Shown here piece by piece: positions 26,791-34,166 of a stretch of DNA of 64,000 bases (the stretch's first letter is position 1; the number at the start of each line of letters is the position of its first letter). The stretch is from Bacteroidota bacterium. GTDB taxonomy: Bacteria > Bacteroidota > Bacteroidia > Flavobacteriales > Schleiferiaceae. The DNA lies in contig VGFU01000001.1 of NCBI GenBank assembly GCA_016868755.1, positions 104,071 to 168,070 on the forward strand, in the 5' to 3' direction. The notes under the pieces were generated by a model. It worked only from the letters and a program-made list of their open reading frames with translations, was not told where the DNA came from and did not search any database. The position numbers and the translations under genes are program-made.

Positions 26791-28059
26791 TTATCCCTTG
26801 GCGAGTGAATCCAACACCGCTTTGCGTGGCTTCATGCCCGATTCAAAGTCGGCCCAAAGCGAGCGCGGCAGCGGATCTGCGCGCTGAATGGGCTCTCTGA
26901 GCGGGTCGACCTGGCGGCCGTTTTTCCAGAAACGGTAGCAAACGTGCGGACCCGTGGCGAGGCCCGTAGAGCCCACATAACCAATTACTTGACCCTGTTC
27001 CACGCGGGCCCCGTTTCGTATGCCTTTGCCGATGCGGCTCATGTGGAGGTACTGGGTGGTGTAGGTTCCGTTGTGCTTGATTTTAACGTAGTTGCCGTTG
27101 GCGGAATTGTAGGCCGCCGCAACCACGCTTCCGTTGGCCGTGGCCAAAATCGGCGTGCCGGAGGGGGCCGCGTAGTCGGTACCGAGGTGGGCCTTCCAGC
27201 GCTTTTGCACGGGGTGAAAGCGGTTCATCGTGTAGCGCGAGGTTATGCGGGCGAATTCGAGCGGCGCCTTCAAAAACATGCGCTTCATGCCTTCGCCTTC
27301 GTGGTCGTAGTAGCCCTCTACGCTTCCGTCCGCGTTTTGGTAGCGAAACGCATAAAACGACTTGCCGTTGTGGAAAAAGCGTGCGGCTAAAATTTTGCCT
27401 GTGCCGACAAACACCGTGTCGTCGACGTAGGACTCCTCATAAATCACCTCAAAACGGTCTCCGGCCTGAATGCGAAAGAAGTCGATGGTCCAAGCGTAAA
27501 CCTCAGAAAGCTTCACGGCGACGGCCGGCGACACTCCTTGCTTCTCGAGGGTAGCATAGAGCGAACCGTTAATTTCACCTCCGACCGCGCGCTCTTTGGT
27601 CACTTTGGGGCGCTCAACTTTGTGCACAAAGAGGCTGTCGCGAAGGCCAAACACCACGTATTCCGCCACCGAGGGCTCGTAGATGAAGTACGTCACTTGG
27701 CGGGTGCTGTCTTTGCTGCGCAGCAACCAGTAGGCGTCGCCCGCGCGCCACTTGCGCGGATTAAAGTCCTCGGACCCCTTTTGAAGCAGTTCGTCAACCT
27801 TTACGGCATCAATGCCCCAGGTATCCATGAGTCCGCCAAAGGTTTCGCCATCGCCAACTTCGTAGCGCTTGGCGTCGAATTCGCGCAGGGAATAGCCAAA
27901 TAGAAAACCAGGATCAACCGCTTCGCCCTCGGCTTCTGAACCGCCAACCGAGCCCGGAAGGATACGCGCCAAAAGCCACAGGCTGAGAATCAGGCCCAAG
28001 CCGATGGCTACAGCCAGCCAAACCGGTAAGTTGCGCTTTTTTGCGGATTTTTTGGTCAT
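26791..28059 (-). CDS. M23 family peptidoglycan metallopeptidase
   Basis: A 422-residue envelope protein: an N-terminal membrane helix (residues 11-33), a central region with a LysM/OapA-like segment (YEVGDGETFGGLMDTWGID), then a LytM domain from about residue 290. Zinc-site elements are HLGTDYAAPSGTP (HxxxD), YLHMSRIGKG and GPHVCYRFWKNGRQVDP. The last motif, normally HxH, is HxC here, so Cys would be the third metal ligand; I recall this variant from other Bacteroidota. It probably cleaves peptide cross-links during growth. Confidence 0.88.
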   Translation of the reverse strand: MTKKSAKKRNLPVWLAVAIGLGLILSLWLLARILPGSVGGSEAEGEAVDPGFLFGYSLREFDAKRYEVGDGETFGGLMDTWGIDAVKVDELLQKGSEDFNPRKWRAGDAYWLLRSKDSTRQVTYFIYEPSVAEYVVFGLRDSLFVHKVERPKVTKERAVGGEINGSLYATLEKQGVSPAVAVKLSEVYAWTIDFFRIQAGDRFEVIYEESYVDDTVFVGTGKILAARFFHNGKSFYAFRYQNADGSVEGYYDHEGEGMKRMFLKAPLEFARITSRYTMNRFHPVQKRWKAHLGTDYAAPSGTPILATANGSVVAAAYNSANGNYVKIKHNGTYTTQYLHMSRIGKGIRNGARVEQGQVIGYVGSTGLATGPHVCYRFWKNGRQVDPLREPIQRADPLPRSLWADFESGMKPRKAVLDSLAKG

Positions 28060-28128
28060 CGAGGGCTCTAAAATACGGCCAAACGACGGGGGAAAACCCT
28101 GTTGATAAGTACAAATTGCCTAAAATGG

Positions 28129-28150
28129 GGGTAACGCAGGGGTTACGCAG
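28129..28150 (+). repeat. Tandem 11-bp repeat upstream of the phosphoesterase gene
   Basis: GGGTAACGCAG followed directly by GGGTTACGCAG (one mismatch), 22 bp upstream of the ATG at 28172. One helical turn spacing makes an operator plausible. Confidence 0.5.
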
Positions 28151-28171
28151 AAGTCAGGTATTTGCATATCA

Positions 28172-29005
28172 ATGAGTTCCCGCCGCCCCCTGCCTATTGT
28201 GGTCCTTAGCGACCTTCACCTCGGAACCTTCGGGTGCCACGCCCGAGAGCTTCTCGCCTACCTCAAAGGCATTCAGCCTGAGGTCCTGATCCTCAACGGT
28301 GATGTTATCGACATCTGGAATTTTAAAAAATCTTACTTTCCCAAGAGCCACTTCAAAGTGGTCAAGCGCTTGATTTCGATGGCGCAAAAAGGAACCGAGA
28401 TTTACTACATCACGGGAAACCACGACGAACTGCTGCGGCGGTTTGCCGACGCCGACCTGGGCCGAATTCACCTGAGAAACTCGCTGGTACTGACCGTTGG
28501 CGGGGTGCGAACCTGGTTTTTTCACGGCGATATTTTTGACGCCAGTATTCAAAATGCCCGCTGGCTGGCCAAGTTGGGCGGATGGTCCTACGACCTACTG
28601 ATTTGGGTAAACCGAGGGCTCAACGTACTGCTCGAACGCATGGGGCGCGAGAAGTACTCGCTGAGCAAGACCATCAAAGATTCCGTCAAAAAAGCAGTCA
28701 AGTATGTGGGCGATTTTGAGCAAGCCGCGGCCGAAATGGCCGTGCGCCAAGGCTACGGTCGCGTGGTCTGCGGACACATACACCAGCCCCAGCTGCGCCA
28801 GGTCACCCTGGGCGACCGCCGAATTGACTACCTGAATTCGGGCGACTGGATCGAAAACCTGACGGCCCTCGAGTGGGACGGGCGGCAGTGGACCTTGTAC
28901 CAGCACCCCGACCTGAGGGAGCCCGAAGAAGAGGACCAAAAGGTCGATGCCTCGGCGCGGGAACTGCTCACCTGGGTTCTGGCAGAAACATCGGCTACGC
29001 AATGA
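28172..29005 (+). CDS. LpxH-like UDP-2,3-diacylglucosamine diphosphatase family phosphoesterase
   Basis: A 277-residue metallophosphoesterase with the full metal-binding set: SDLHLG, GDVIDIW, GNHDE, FFHGDIFD and CGHIHQPQ. This combination fits the LpxH-like group that hydrolyses UDP-2,3-diacylglucosamine in lipid A synthesis, although close relatives have other substrates. A Glu/Asp-rich tail (PEEEDQKVD) follows the domain. The last bases overlap the next gene (ATGA), so it is coupled to a glycosyltransferase-like protein. Confidence 0.8.
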   Translation: MSSRRPLPIVVLSDLHLGTFGCHARELLAYLKGIQPEVLILNGDVIDIWNFKKSYFPKSHFKVVKRLISMAQKGTEIYYITGNHDELLRRFADADLGRIHLRNSLVLTVGGVRTWFFHGDIFDASIQNARWLAKLGGWSYDLLIWVNRGLNVLLERMGREKYSLSKTIKDSVKKAVKYVGDFEQAAAEMAVRQGYGRVVCGHIHQPQLRQVTLGDRRIDYLNSGDWIENLTALEWDGRQWTLYQHPDLREPEEEDQKVDASARELLTWVLAETSATQ

Positions 29006-29997
29006 GGCTGCTTTATGCAGTTCAGGGGACGGGCAACGGACACGTGGCGCGCGCTCGCCACCTGATTCCGGTGCTGTCGGCTTATGCGGACGTCATCGTT
29101 TGGTTGTCCGGGACCGAGAGCCAAGTCGACCTGCCGGTGGTCCCGGCGCGGCGCTTTGCGGGAATTTCGCTCAAGTACAACGAGCGCGGAGGCCTGAGCT
29201 ACGTGCGATGCCTAACCGGCAATTCGTGGCTGCGCTTTGTGCGCGACGTGCTGCGGGCTCCGATACACGAATTCGACTTGATCATCAACGACTTCGAGCC
29301 CGTAAGCGCCTGGGCCGCCGTGCTGCGGGGCGGAACCTTGGTCGAGCTCAGCCACCAAGCGGGCGTTCGCCATCCGCTTGCCCCCAAGCCCAAGCGGCCC
29401 AACGCCGTGGGCGAATTGATTTTGCGGTACTACGCGCCGTCGAAGTACGCCATTGGTTTCCACGTACATTCGTTGGCGCCCAATGTGCGCCCCCCGCTGA
29501 TTCGGCGCGAAGTGCGCTTCGCGGAGCAGCGGCCCCAGCCGCAGCTGCTGGTCTACTTGCCCGCCTACGGGTGCGCCGAGCTCTCCGCGACCTTTAGCGA
29601 CTGTCCGGTGCCGGTGCGCGCCTTCTCCCCGCGGATTTTGAAACCTGAAGTTCACGGTGCGCTGCAGCTCGAGCCGGTCGACGCGCAGCGATTTCTCGAG
29701 GCCTTTTGTACGTCGGACTCGGTGCTGTGCAGCGCAGGCTTTGAGCTGCCCACGGAAGCACTTTTTCACGGCAAGCGCTTGGCCGTGATTCCGATCGCAG
29801 GGCAGTACGAACAGGCCTGCAACGCGGTAGCGCTGCGCAAAGCCGGTGCATGGCACGCCCGGAGTTTGGCGCGCTTTAAGCTGCTCAAATGGTTAAAGAG
29901 TCCGCCGCCGCCGAAACCCATGTGGCCCGACTACAGTGAGGAATTGGTTCACGAACTGCTGCGCTACGTTCCGCAAAAGTTGGCGGCCAGCAGCTAG
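29002..29997 (+). CDS. Glycosyltransferase family 28-like protein
   Basis: A 331-residue protein starting MRLLYAVQGTGNGHVARARH, the Gly-rich GxGxGH opening of MurG/UDP-glycosyltransferase-like GT-B enzymes. The C-terminal half has SAGFELPTEALFHGKRLAVIP and GQYEQACNA, matching the nucleotide-sugar-binding part of this fold. The acceptor is unknown. Translational coupling to the LpxH-like enzyme suggests envelope glycolipid synthesis (inference). Its TAG stop shares the tetranucleotide CTAG (29994-29997) with the stop of the convergent kynA. Confidence 0.75.
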   Translation: MRLLYAVQGTGNGHVARARHLIPVLSAYADVIVWLSGTESQVDLPVVPARRFAGISLKYNERGGLSYVRCLTGNSWLRFVRDVLRAPIHEFDLIINDFEPVSAWAAVLRGGTLVELSHQAGVRHPLAPKPKRPNAVGELILRYYAPSKYAIGFHVHSLAPNVRPPLIRREVRFAEQRPQPQLLVYLPAYGCAELSATFSDCPVPVRAFSPRILKPEVHGALQLEPVDAQRFLEAFCTSDSVLCSAGFELPTEALFHGKRLAVIPIAGQYEQACNAVALRKAGAWHARSLARFKLLKWLKSPPPPKPMWPDYSEELVHELLRYVPQKLAASS

Positions 29998-30953
29998 CTT
30001 CCGGTGCCCCAGGCTTCGCGCTCGGCGTCGCTCCACAAAAACGGAAAAGCGATGCGGAGCTGGAACTTCGGCGGAAGGTACTTGGGCCAGTTGGTGCCGC
30101 CCGTGGCGCGGGCGTCGGTTGGCTGCTTTGCGAGGTAGCGACCGGCCGTCTTCAAATGCTGCATCGGCCAACGCACGTTCACCTGCTGGTCGAGCTCTCG
30201 CAACGCATCGCGAAGCGAATCGCTCAACTCGCCGCGGGCCTCCAGGGCCCGGGCTCGGTCCGACAGCGTGCGGCCGTGCACCCGCTGGGCCCGCTCGGCG
30301 AACGCCTTCGCGTACTTTTCTTCAAACTGCTTGAGCGTCAGCGTCTTCTCGCCGGTGGCGGCGATTGTGGCGCCTCCGCGCCAGTAAATCTTATCGAGCA
30401 GCACCAGTGGATCGGTTTCGCCGGCAAAATCTGCGCGCACGTCGAGGTGCACCAACTCATTTAGGCGGGCGAGGGCCATCTCAATCATGCGGTACTGGCC
30501 CGACTGAAACCCGCTGGCCGGAATCAGGGCCATGCGAAAGCGCAAAAACTGCGCGCGGTCCATTCCGTCGGTCATGACCGCAAACGACTGCTCGAGCGCC
30601 CCAAAATAGCGGGTGCAGCGGCGCACGTGCTCGGCAAGCGCATCGGCGTGCGCCGGCGTCCATTCCGGCGTGCCGGGCATCGGAGCGTCAAGGGCGGCGT
30701 CGAGCTCGTGGAGCACCAGCTTGAAGTACAGCTCGGTGATCTGGTGGTACATGATGAAAATCGGCTCATCGTGGTGCGGCGTGCGCGGCTGCTGCAGGCT
30801 GAGCAGGCTGTCGAGGCGTATGTAGTCCCAGTATGTGAGGTAGTCGGCTTCGAGGAGTCCGTCCAAAAAATCAACCAGCTCCTGGCCCGAGGCCGCATAC
30901 TTGCTGCGCAGGGCTTCGAGGCGTTCCAAAAGCGAAGAATCAAGGGTAGTCAT
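29994..30953 (-). CDS. kynA: Tryptophan 2,3-dioxygenase
   Basis: A 319-residue heme enzyme that opens the indole ring of tryptophan to N-formylkynurenine, the first step of the kynurenine pathway. LTYWDYIRLDSLLSLQQPRT and the heme-pocket segment HDEPIFIMYHQITELYFKL are family hallmarks. No other kynurenine genes are nearby. Convergent with the glycosyltransferase, sharing four bases at the stops. Confidence 0.93.
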   Translation of the reverse strand: MTTLDSSLLERLEALRSKYAASGQELVDFLDGLLEADYLTYWDYIRLDSLLSLQQPRTPHHDEPIFIMYHQITELYFKLVLHELDAALDAPMPGTPEWTPAHADALAEHVRRCTRYFGALEQSFAVMTDGMDRAQFLRFRMALIPASGFQSGQYRMIEMALARLNELVHLDVRADFAGETDPLVLLDKIYWRGGATIAATGEKTLTLKQFEEKYAKAFAERAQRVHGRTLSDRARALEARGELSDSLRDALRELDQQVNVRWPMQHLKTAGRYLAKQPTDARATGGTNWPKYLPPKFQLRIAFPFLWSDAEREAWGTGS

Positions 30954-30956
30954 GCC

Positions 30957-30965
30957 GCAAAGCTA
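30957..30965 (-). promoter_or_regulatory. Candidate -7 box for kynA
   Basis: TAGCTTTGC on the minus strand begins 12 nt upstream of the kynA ATG and fits TAnnTTTG. Confidence 0.35.
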
Positions 30966-30990
30966 TTAGCTAACGGCCAATGCCGGGGCC

Positions 30991-32064
30991 TCAGCCCTTG
31001 GAAATCGTGAACGAAAACGTCGTTCCCTCGCCCGACGTCGAGTTCACCTTAATCGCATGGCCGTGCGCCTCGACAATGTGCTTGACGATGGCGAGCCCCA
31101 GACCGGTGCCCCCGATTTTTTTTGTGCGGGTGCGGCTGCGGTCCCCGCGGTAGAAGCGCTCGAAAACACGTCCCAAGTCTTCTTTAGAGATGCCGATGCC
31201 GTTGTCTTGGACCAGTACGGTGTAGGACTTTTCGCCGGCGTCTTCGATGGCGACGCGCAAAAATCCGCCCGGCTCGTCGCGCGAGTACTTAATCGCGTTC
31301 GAAATCAGGTTAAGCACCACCTGATCAATGCGCTCAGGATCAGCAAACACCGCACAGTCCTCGTCGGAATCGTAGTCGCGCACAACCGTCAGACCTTGCT
31401 GGGCGATGCGGTCCGACATCTGCTCGAGGGCGTCTTCGATTTGCTCCGTGAGGCTGTAGCGCTCTTTTTGCAGCACGAGCTGGTCGCCCTCCAGTCGGGC
31501 GAGCACGTCCATATCTTGCACAAGGCGAATCATGCGCTCCACGTTGCGCGAAGCTTTTTTGAGGTAGTCCTTGCGAATTTTTGAATCCTTCACTCCATCT
31601 AGTAGCGTTAGCACATAACCTTGAATGTTGAAGATGGGCGTGTGCAGCTCGTGCGACAGGTTAGCAATAAACTCGCGCCGCACGTCGTCGCGAACCTGAA
31701 GGTTACTGAGCTCGGTGGTTTTCTTTTGGGCCCAAGAGGCTACTTCCATCTCTACCTTCCCGACTTCTTCGGCGTCGGCCATCAGCGACGTCTGGTAGCG
31801 GTCGGGGTTGGAAATGAACTTGTAAATTTTGAGCAGTCTCGAATACAGGAACTTGCGGATCAGGTATTCCGCCAAAAAAGCCGTAGCGCTGGCAATGAAC
31901 GTACTGAGCAGTGTGATTTCAAGGTAGGGAACCTTGTTGACAGGGAGCGGAAGTGCGCCGTCGTCGGTATTCACGAGCTCGAACATGGCAAACATGACAA
32001 ACCATACCACCGGCCCGAGCAGGATTCCGATGAAAAAAGCAATGCGTTCAGGACGGTCTAGCAC
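30991..32064 (-). CDS. phoR: PhoR-like sensor histidine kinase
   Basis: A 357-residue membrane kinase: two N-terminal helices (about residues 8-28 and 46-66), a linker, the H-box FIANLSHELHTPIFNIQGYV with the phospho-accepting His, and a HATPase domain with N (LISNAIKYS), G1 (VQDNGIGI) and G2 (GTGLGLAIVKHIVEAHGHA) boxes. Together with the adjacent response regulator it resembles the phosphate-responsive PhoR-PhoB pair, but the signal is not shown by sequence. Confidence 0.85.
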   Translation of the reverse strand: MLDRPERIAFFIGILLGPVVWFVMFAMFELVNTDDGALPLPVNKVPYLEITLLSTFIASATAFLAEYLIRKFLYSRLLKIYKFISNPDRYQTSLMADAEEVGKVEMEVASWAQKKTTELSNLQVRDDVRREFIANLSHELHTPIFNIQGYVLTLLDGVKDSKIRKDYLKKASRNVERMIRLVQDMDVLARLEGDQLVLQKERYSLTEQIEDALEQMSDRIAQQGLTVVRDYDSDEDCAVFADPERIDQVVLNLISNAIKYSRDEPGGFLRVAIEDAGEKSYTVLVQDNGIGISKEDLGRVFERFYRGDRSRTRTKKIGGTGLGLAIVKHIVEAHGHAIKVNSTSGEGTTFSFTISKG

Positions 32065-32073
32065 GCCCCGAAG

Positions 32074-32754
32074 TTACTCTTCGAATTTGTAGCCGACGCC
32101 CTTGATGGTCTTGATGGTGTCGTCGCCGATTTTTTCTCGGATTTTGCGAATGTGCACGTCGATGGTACGGCCGCCCACGATGACTTCAGACCCCCACACG
32201 CGGTCCATGATGGAATCGCGCGAAAAAACTTTTCCAGGCTTGCCCGCCAGCAGGTGAAGCAGTTCAAACTCCTTGCGGGGCATTTCGATGAGGTTGCCCT
32301 TGAGGTAGACCTGGTACTTCTCGAGGTTGATGGACAAGTCGCCGCGGTCGAGGCTGCCAACCGGCTCGCTGTCTTTTCCGTTGCGGCGCAGCAGGGCCTT
32401 GACCCGGCTAACCAGCACTTTGGGGCGGATCGGTTTAGTGATGTAGTCGTCGGCGCCCGCGTCAAATCCGGCCACTTGGCTGTAGTCCTCTCCGCGCGCA
32501 CTCAAAAACGCAATGAGCGTCGACGCAATGTCAGGGTTGGAGCGAATGGCTTCGCAGGCCTCAATCCCGTCCATTCCGGGCATCATCACGTCGAGCAAAA
32601 TGAGTTCGGGGCGGTGCTTTTTGGCGGCTTCGACGCCCTCGGCTCCGTCTTTAGCGGTAACCACCGCGTATCCTTCTTTTTCGAGGTTGAAGGTCACAAA
32701 TTCCCGGATGTCCGGGTCGTCGTCCACGAGGAGAACGGTTGGTTTTTTAGCCAT
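32074..32754 (-). CDS. phoB: PhoB-like response regulator
   Basis: A 226-residue OmpR/PhoB-type regulator. The receiver domain has the acidic pair VDDDPD and the phospho-acceptor Asp in LILLDVMMPGMDG. The C-terminal winged helix contains FELLHLLAGKPGKVFSRDSI and RTIDVHIRKIREKIG. It lies 9 nt upstream of phoR. It is divergent (128 nt) from the large plus-strand surface-protein locus, so it may bind that intergenic region (inference). Confidence 0.9.
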   Translation of the reverse strand: MAKKPTVLLVDDDPDIREFVTFNLEKEGYAVVTAKDGAEGVEAAKKHRPELILLDVMMPGMDGIEACEAIRSNPDIASTLIAFLSARGEDYSQVAGFDAGADDYITKPIRPKVLVSRVKALLRRNGKDSEPVGSLDRGDLSINLEKYQVYLKGNLIEMPRKEFELLHLLAGKPGKVFSRDSIMDRVWGSEVIVGGRTIDVHIRKIREKIGDDTIKTIKGVGYKFEE

Positions 32755-32770
32755 GGTGCGCGTGATTGCT

Positions 32771-32779
32771 TCAAAAGTA
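32771..32779 (-). promoter_or_regulatory. Candidate -7 box for phoBR
   Basis: TACTTTTGA on the minus strand lies 17 nt upstream of the phoB ATG. Together with the divergent plus-strand box at 32870 it would make this a two-way promoter region. Confidence 0.35.
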
Positions 32780-32869
32780 CACGCTTTCGGGTCGCCTGCT
32801 CCACCGTTTACTATTTTTTATCGCGGATTTAACCATTTCGCAACACGATCGCGGCGGACCTTCGCGACC

Positions 32870-32878
32870 TAACTTTGG
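32870..32878 (+). promoter_or_regulatory. Candidate -7 box for the seven-gene surface locus
   Basis: TAACTTTGG ends 4 nt before the ATG at 32883 and fits TAnnTTTG. It would drive the genes up to 44970. Confidence 0.4.
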
Positions 32879-32882
32879 GTTG

Positions 32883-34166
32883 ATGAAACCCTGGTCCGCA
32901 CTTTTTATTGGTCTACTGATTAGCAGCACATTAGCGGCGCAGAGTCCCGAAAACCTGCGCATCATGACCTACAACCTCACCTACTTTAGGGCGTTTACGT
33001 CGTTTTGCACTTCGAGCAACAACCCGCCCGGAGCCAAAGAAGGCTGGCTGCAGACGGTGGTCGCCCACGCCCAGCCCGACGTGCTGGTGTGCAACGAGGT
33101 AGACGGCAGCAATTCCACGGCCCACAGCCGAATCCTCAGCCAGTGCCTGAACACCAGCGGCGAAACTCGATGGGCCGCCGCCGACCTCTACACCAACGGA
33201 AGCTCGCTCATCAACGCGGTGTACTACGACCAGAACAAATTGGGCATAAAGGCACAAGGAATTATTAGCAACGACCTGCAAAACAACAGTTTGGTGCGCG
33301 GAATTGACGTCATACGCTTTTACTACAAAGACTCCTTGCTCGCCTGGAATCCGGATACCGTGTTTTTTACGCTGTTTGCGGGGCATTTCAAAGCGGGCAA
33401 CACGGCCACGGACCTCACCGACCGCCAAAAAACGGCCGAGGCCATCATGAACTACTTGGCAACCAAGCCGCGCGACCCGCACTACGTGCTCTGCGGCGAC
33501 CTGAACATGCCCAAGAGCCAAGAGGCCGGTTTTCAGCAGCTGCTCAACTACAGCAACGCAACGGTCCGCTTTTTTGACCCTGAAAATCAGCTCGGCAACT
33601 GGAGCTCGAACGGGAGTTTTGCGTCGATGCACACGCAATCCACCCGCGACGCGCAAACCAACAGCGGCTGCTTTTCGGGCGGAGGCCTCGACGACCGCTA
33701 CGACCACATTTTGACCAACCAGGCGATGCTGAGTTCGTCGGCCCGCTTGCGCTACCTGCCGGCCACGTTGCGTCCGCTGGGCAACGACGGCCTCCATTTT
33801 AACGTAGCGCTCAATTCGGGCACCAACAATTCCGTTCCGTCCAACGTGCTCACCGCCCTGTATGAACTGTCGGACCACCTGCCCGTAGTCGCCGATTTTG
33901 AGGTGGCGCGCTTGGGCATCGGGTTGCCGGAACACCGCGAATCGGCCGTACTTCAGCGCTTGCCTTCGGGCGCCTGGACCCTAAAGCGCATCGAACTCGG
34001 AGGCGACTGGGCCGTCGAGGTTTTTGACGCCACCGGGCGCGTGCTCGAACGCTCCGTTTGGCCGGCTGGCCAAGCGGAATGGACGTTGAATACCGAATCG
34101 CGCGGATGGACCCTCATCAACGTGCTCACGCCCTCGGGAAGCCGTAAATTTGCCGTCCCTCGATGA
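32883..34166 (+). CDS. Secreted endonuclease/exonuclease/phosphatase-fold enzyme
   Basis: A 427-residue exported protein. After the signal peptide (MKPWSALFIGLLISSTLAAQ) comes an EEP domain with its catalytic landmarks in order: MTYNLTYF (Asn), VCNEVDG (Glu), FAGHFKAG (His), LCGDLNMPKS (Asp/Asn), DDRYDHILTN and SDHLPVVADF. The fold covers DNases, phosphodiesterases and phosphatases; the substrate is not decided here. The last 80 residues (VEVFDATGRVLERS onward) resemble a T9SS sorting tail. First gene of the locus; its stop overlaps the next start (ATGA). Confidence 0.85.
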   Translation: MKPWSALFIGLLISSTLAAQSPENLRIMTYNLTYFRAFTSFCTSSNNPPGAKEGWLQTVVAHAQPDVLVCNEVDGSNSTAHSRILSQCLNTSGETRWAAADLYTNGSSLINAVYYDQNKLGIKAQGIISNDLQNNSLVRGIDVIRFYYKDSLLAWNPDTVFFTLFAGHFKAGNTATDLTDRQKTAEAIMNYLATKPRDPHYVLCGDLNMPKSQEAGFQQLLNYSNATVRFFDPENQLGNWSSNGSFASMHTQSTRDAQTNSGCFSGGGLDDRYDHILTNQAMLSSSARLRYLPATLRPLGNDGLHFNVALNSGTNNSVPSNVLTALYELSDHLPVVADFEVARLGIGLPEHRESAVLQRLPSGAWTLKRIELGGDWAVEVFDATGRVLERSVWPAGQAEWTLNTESRGWTLINVLTPSGSRKFAVPR

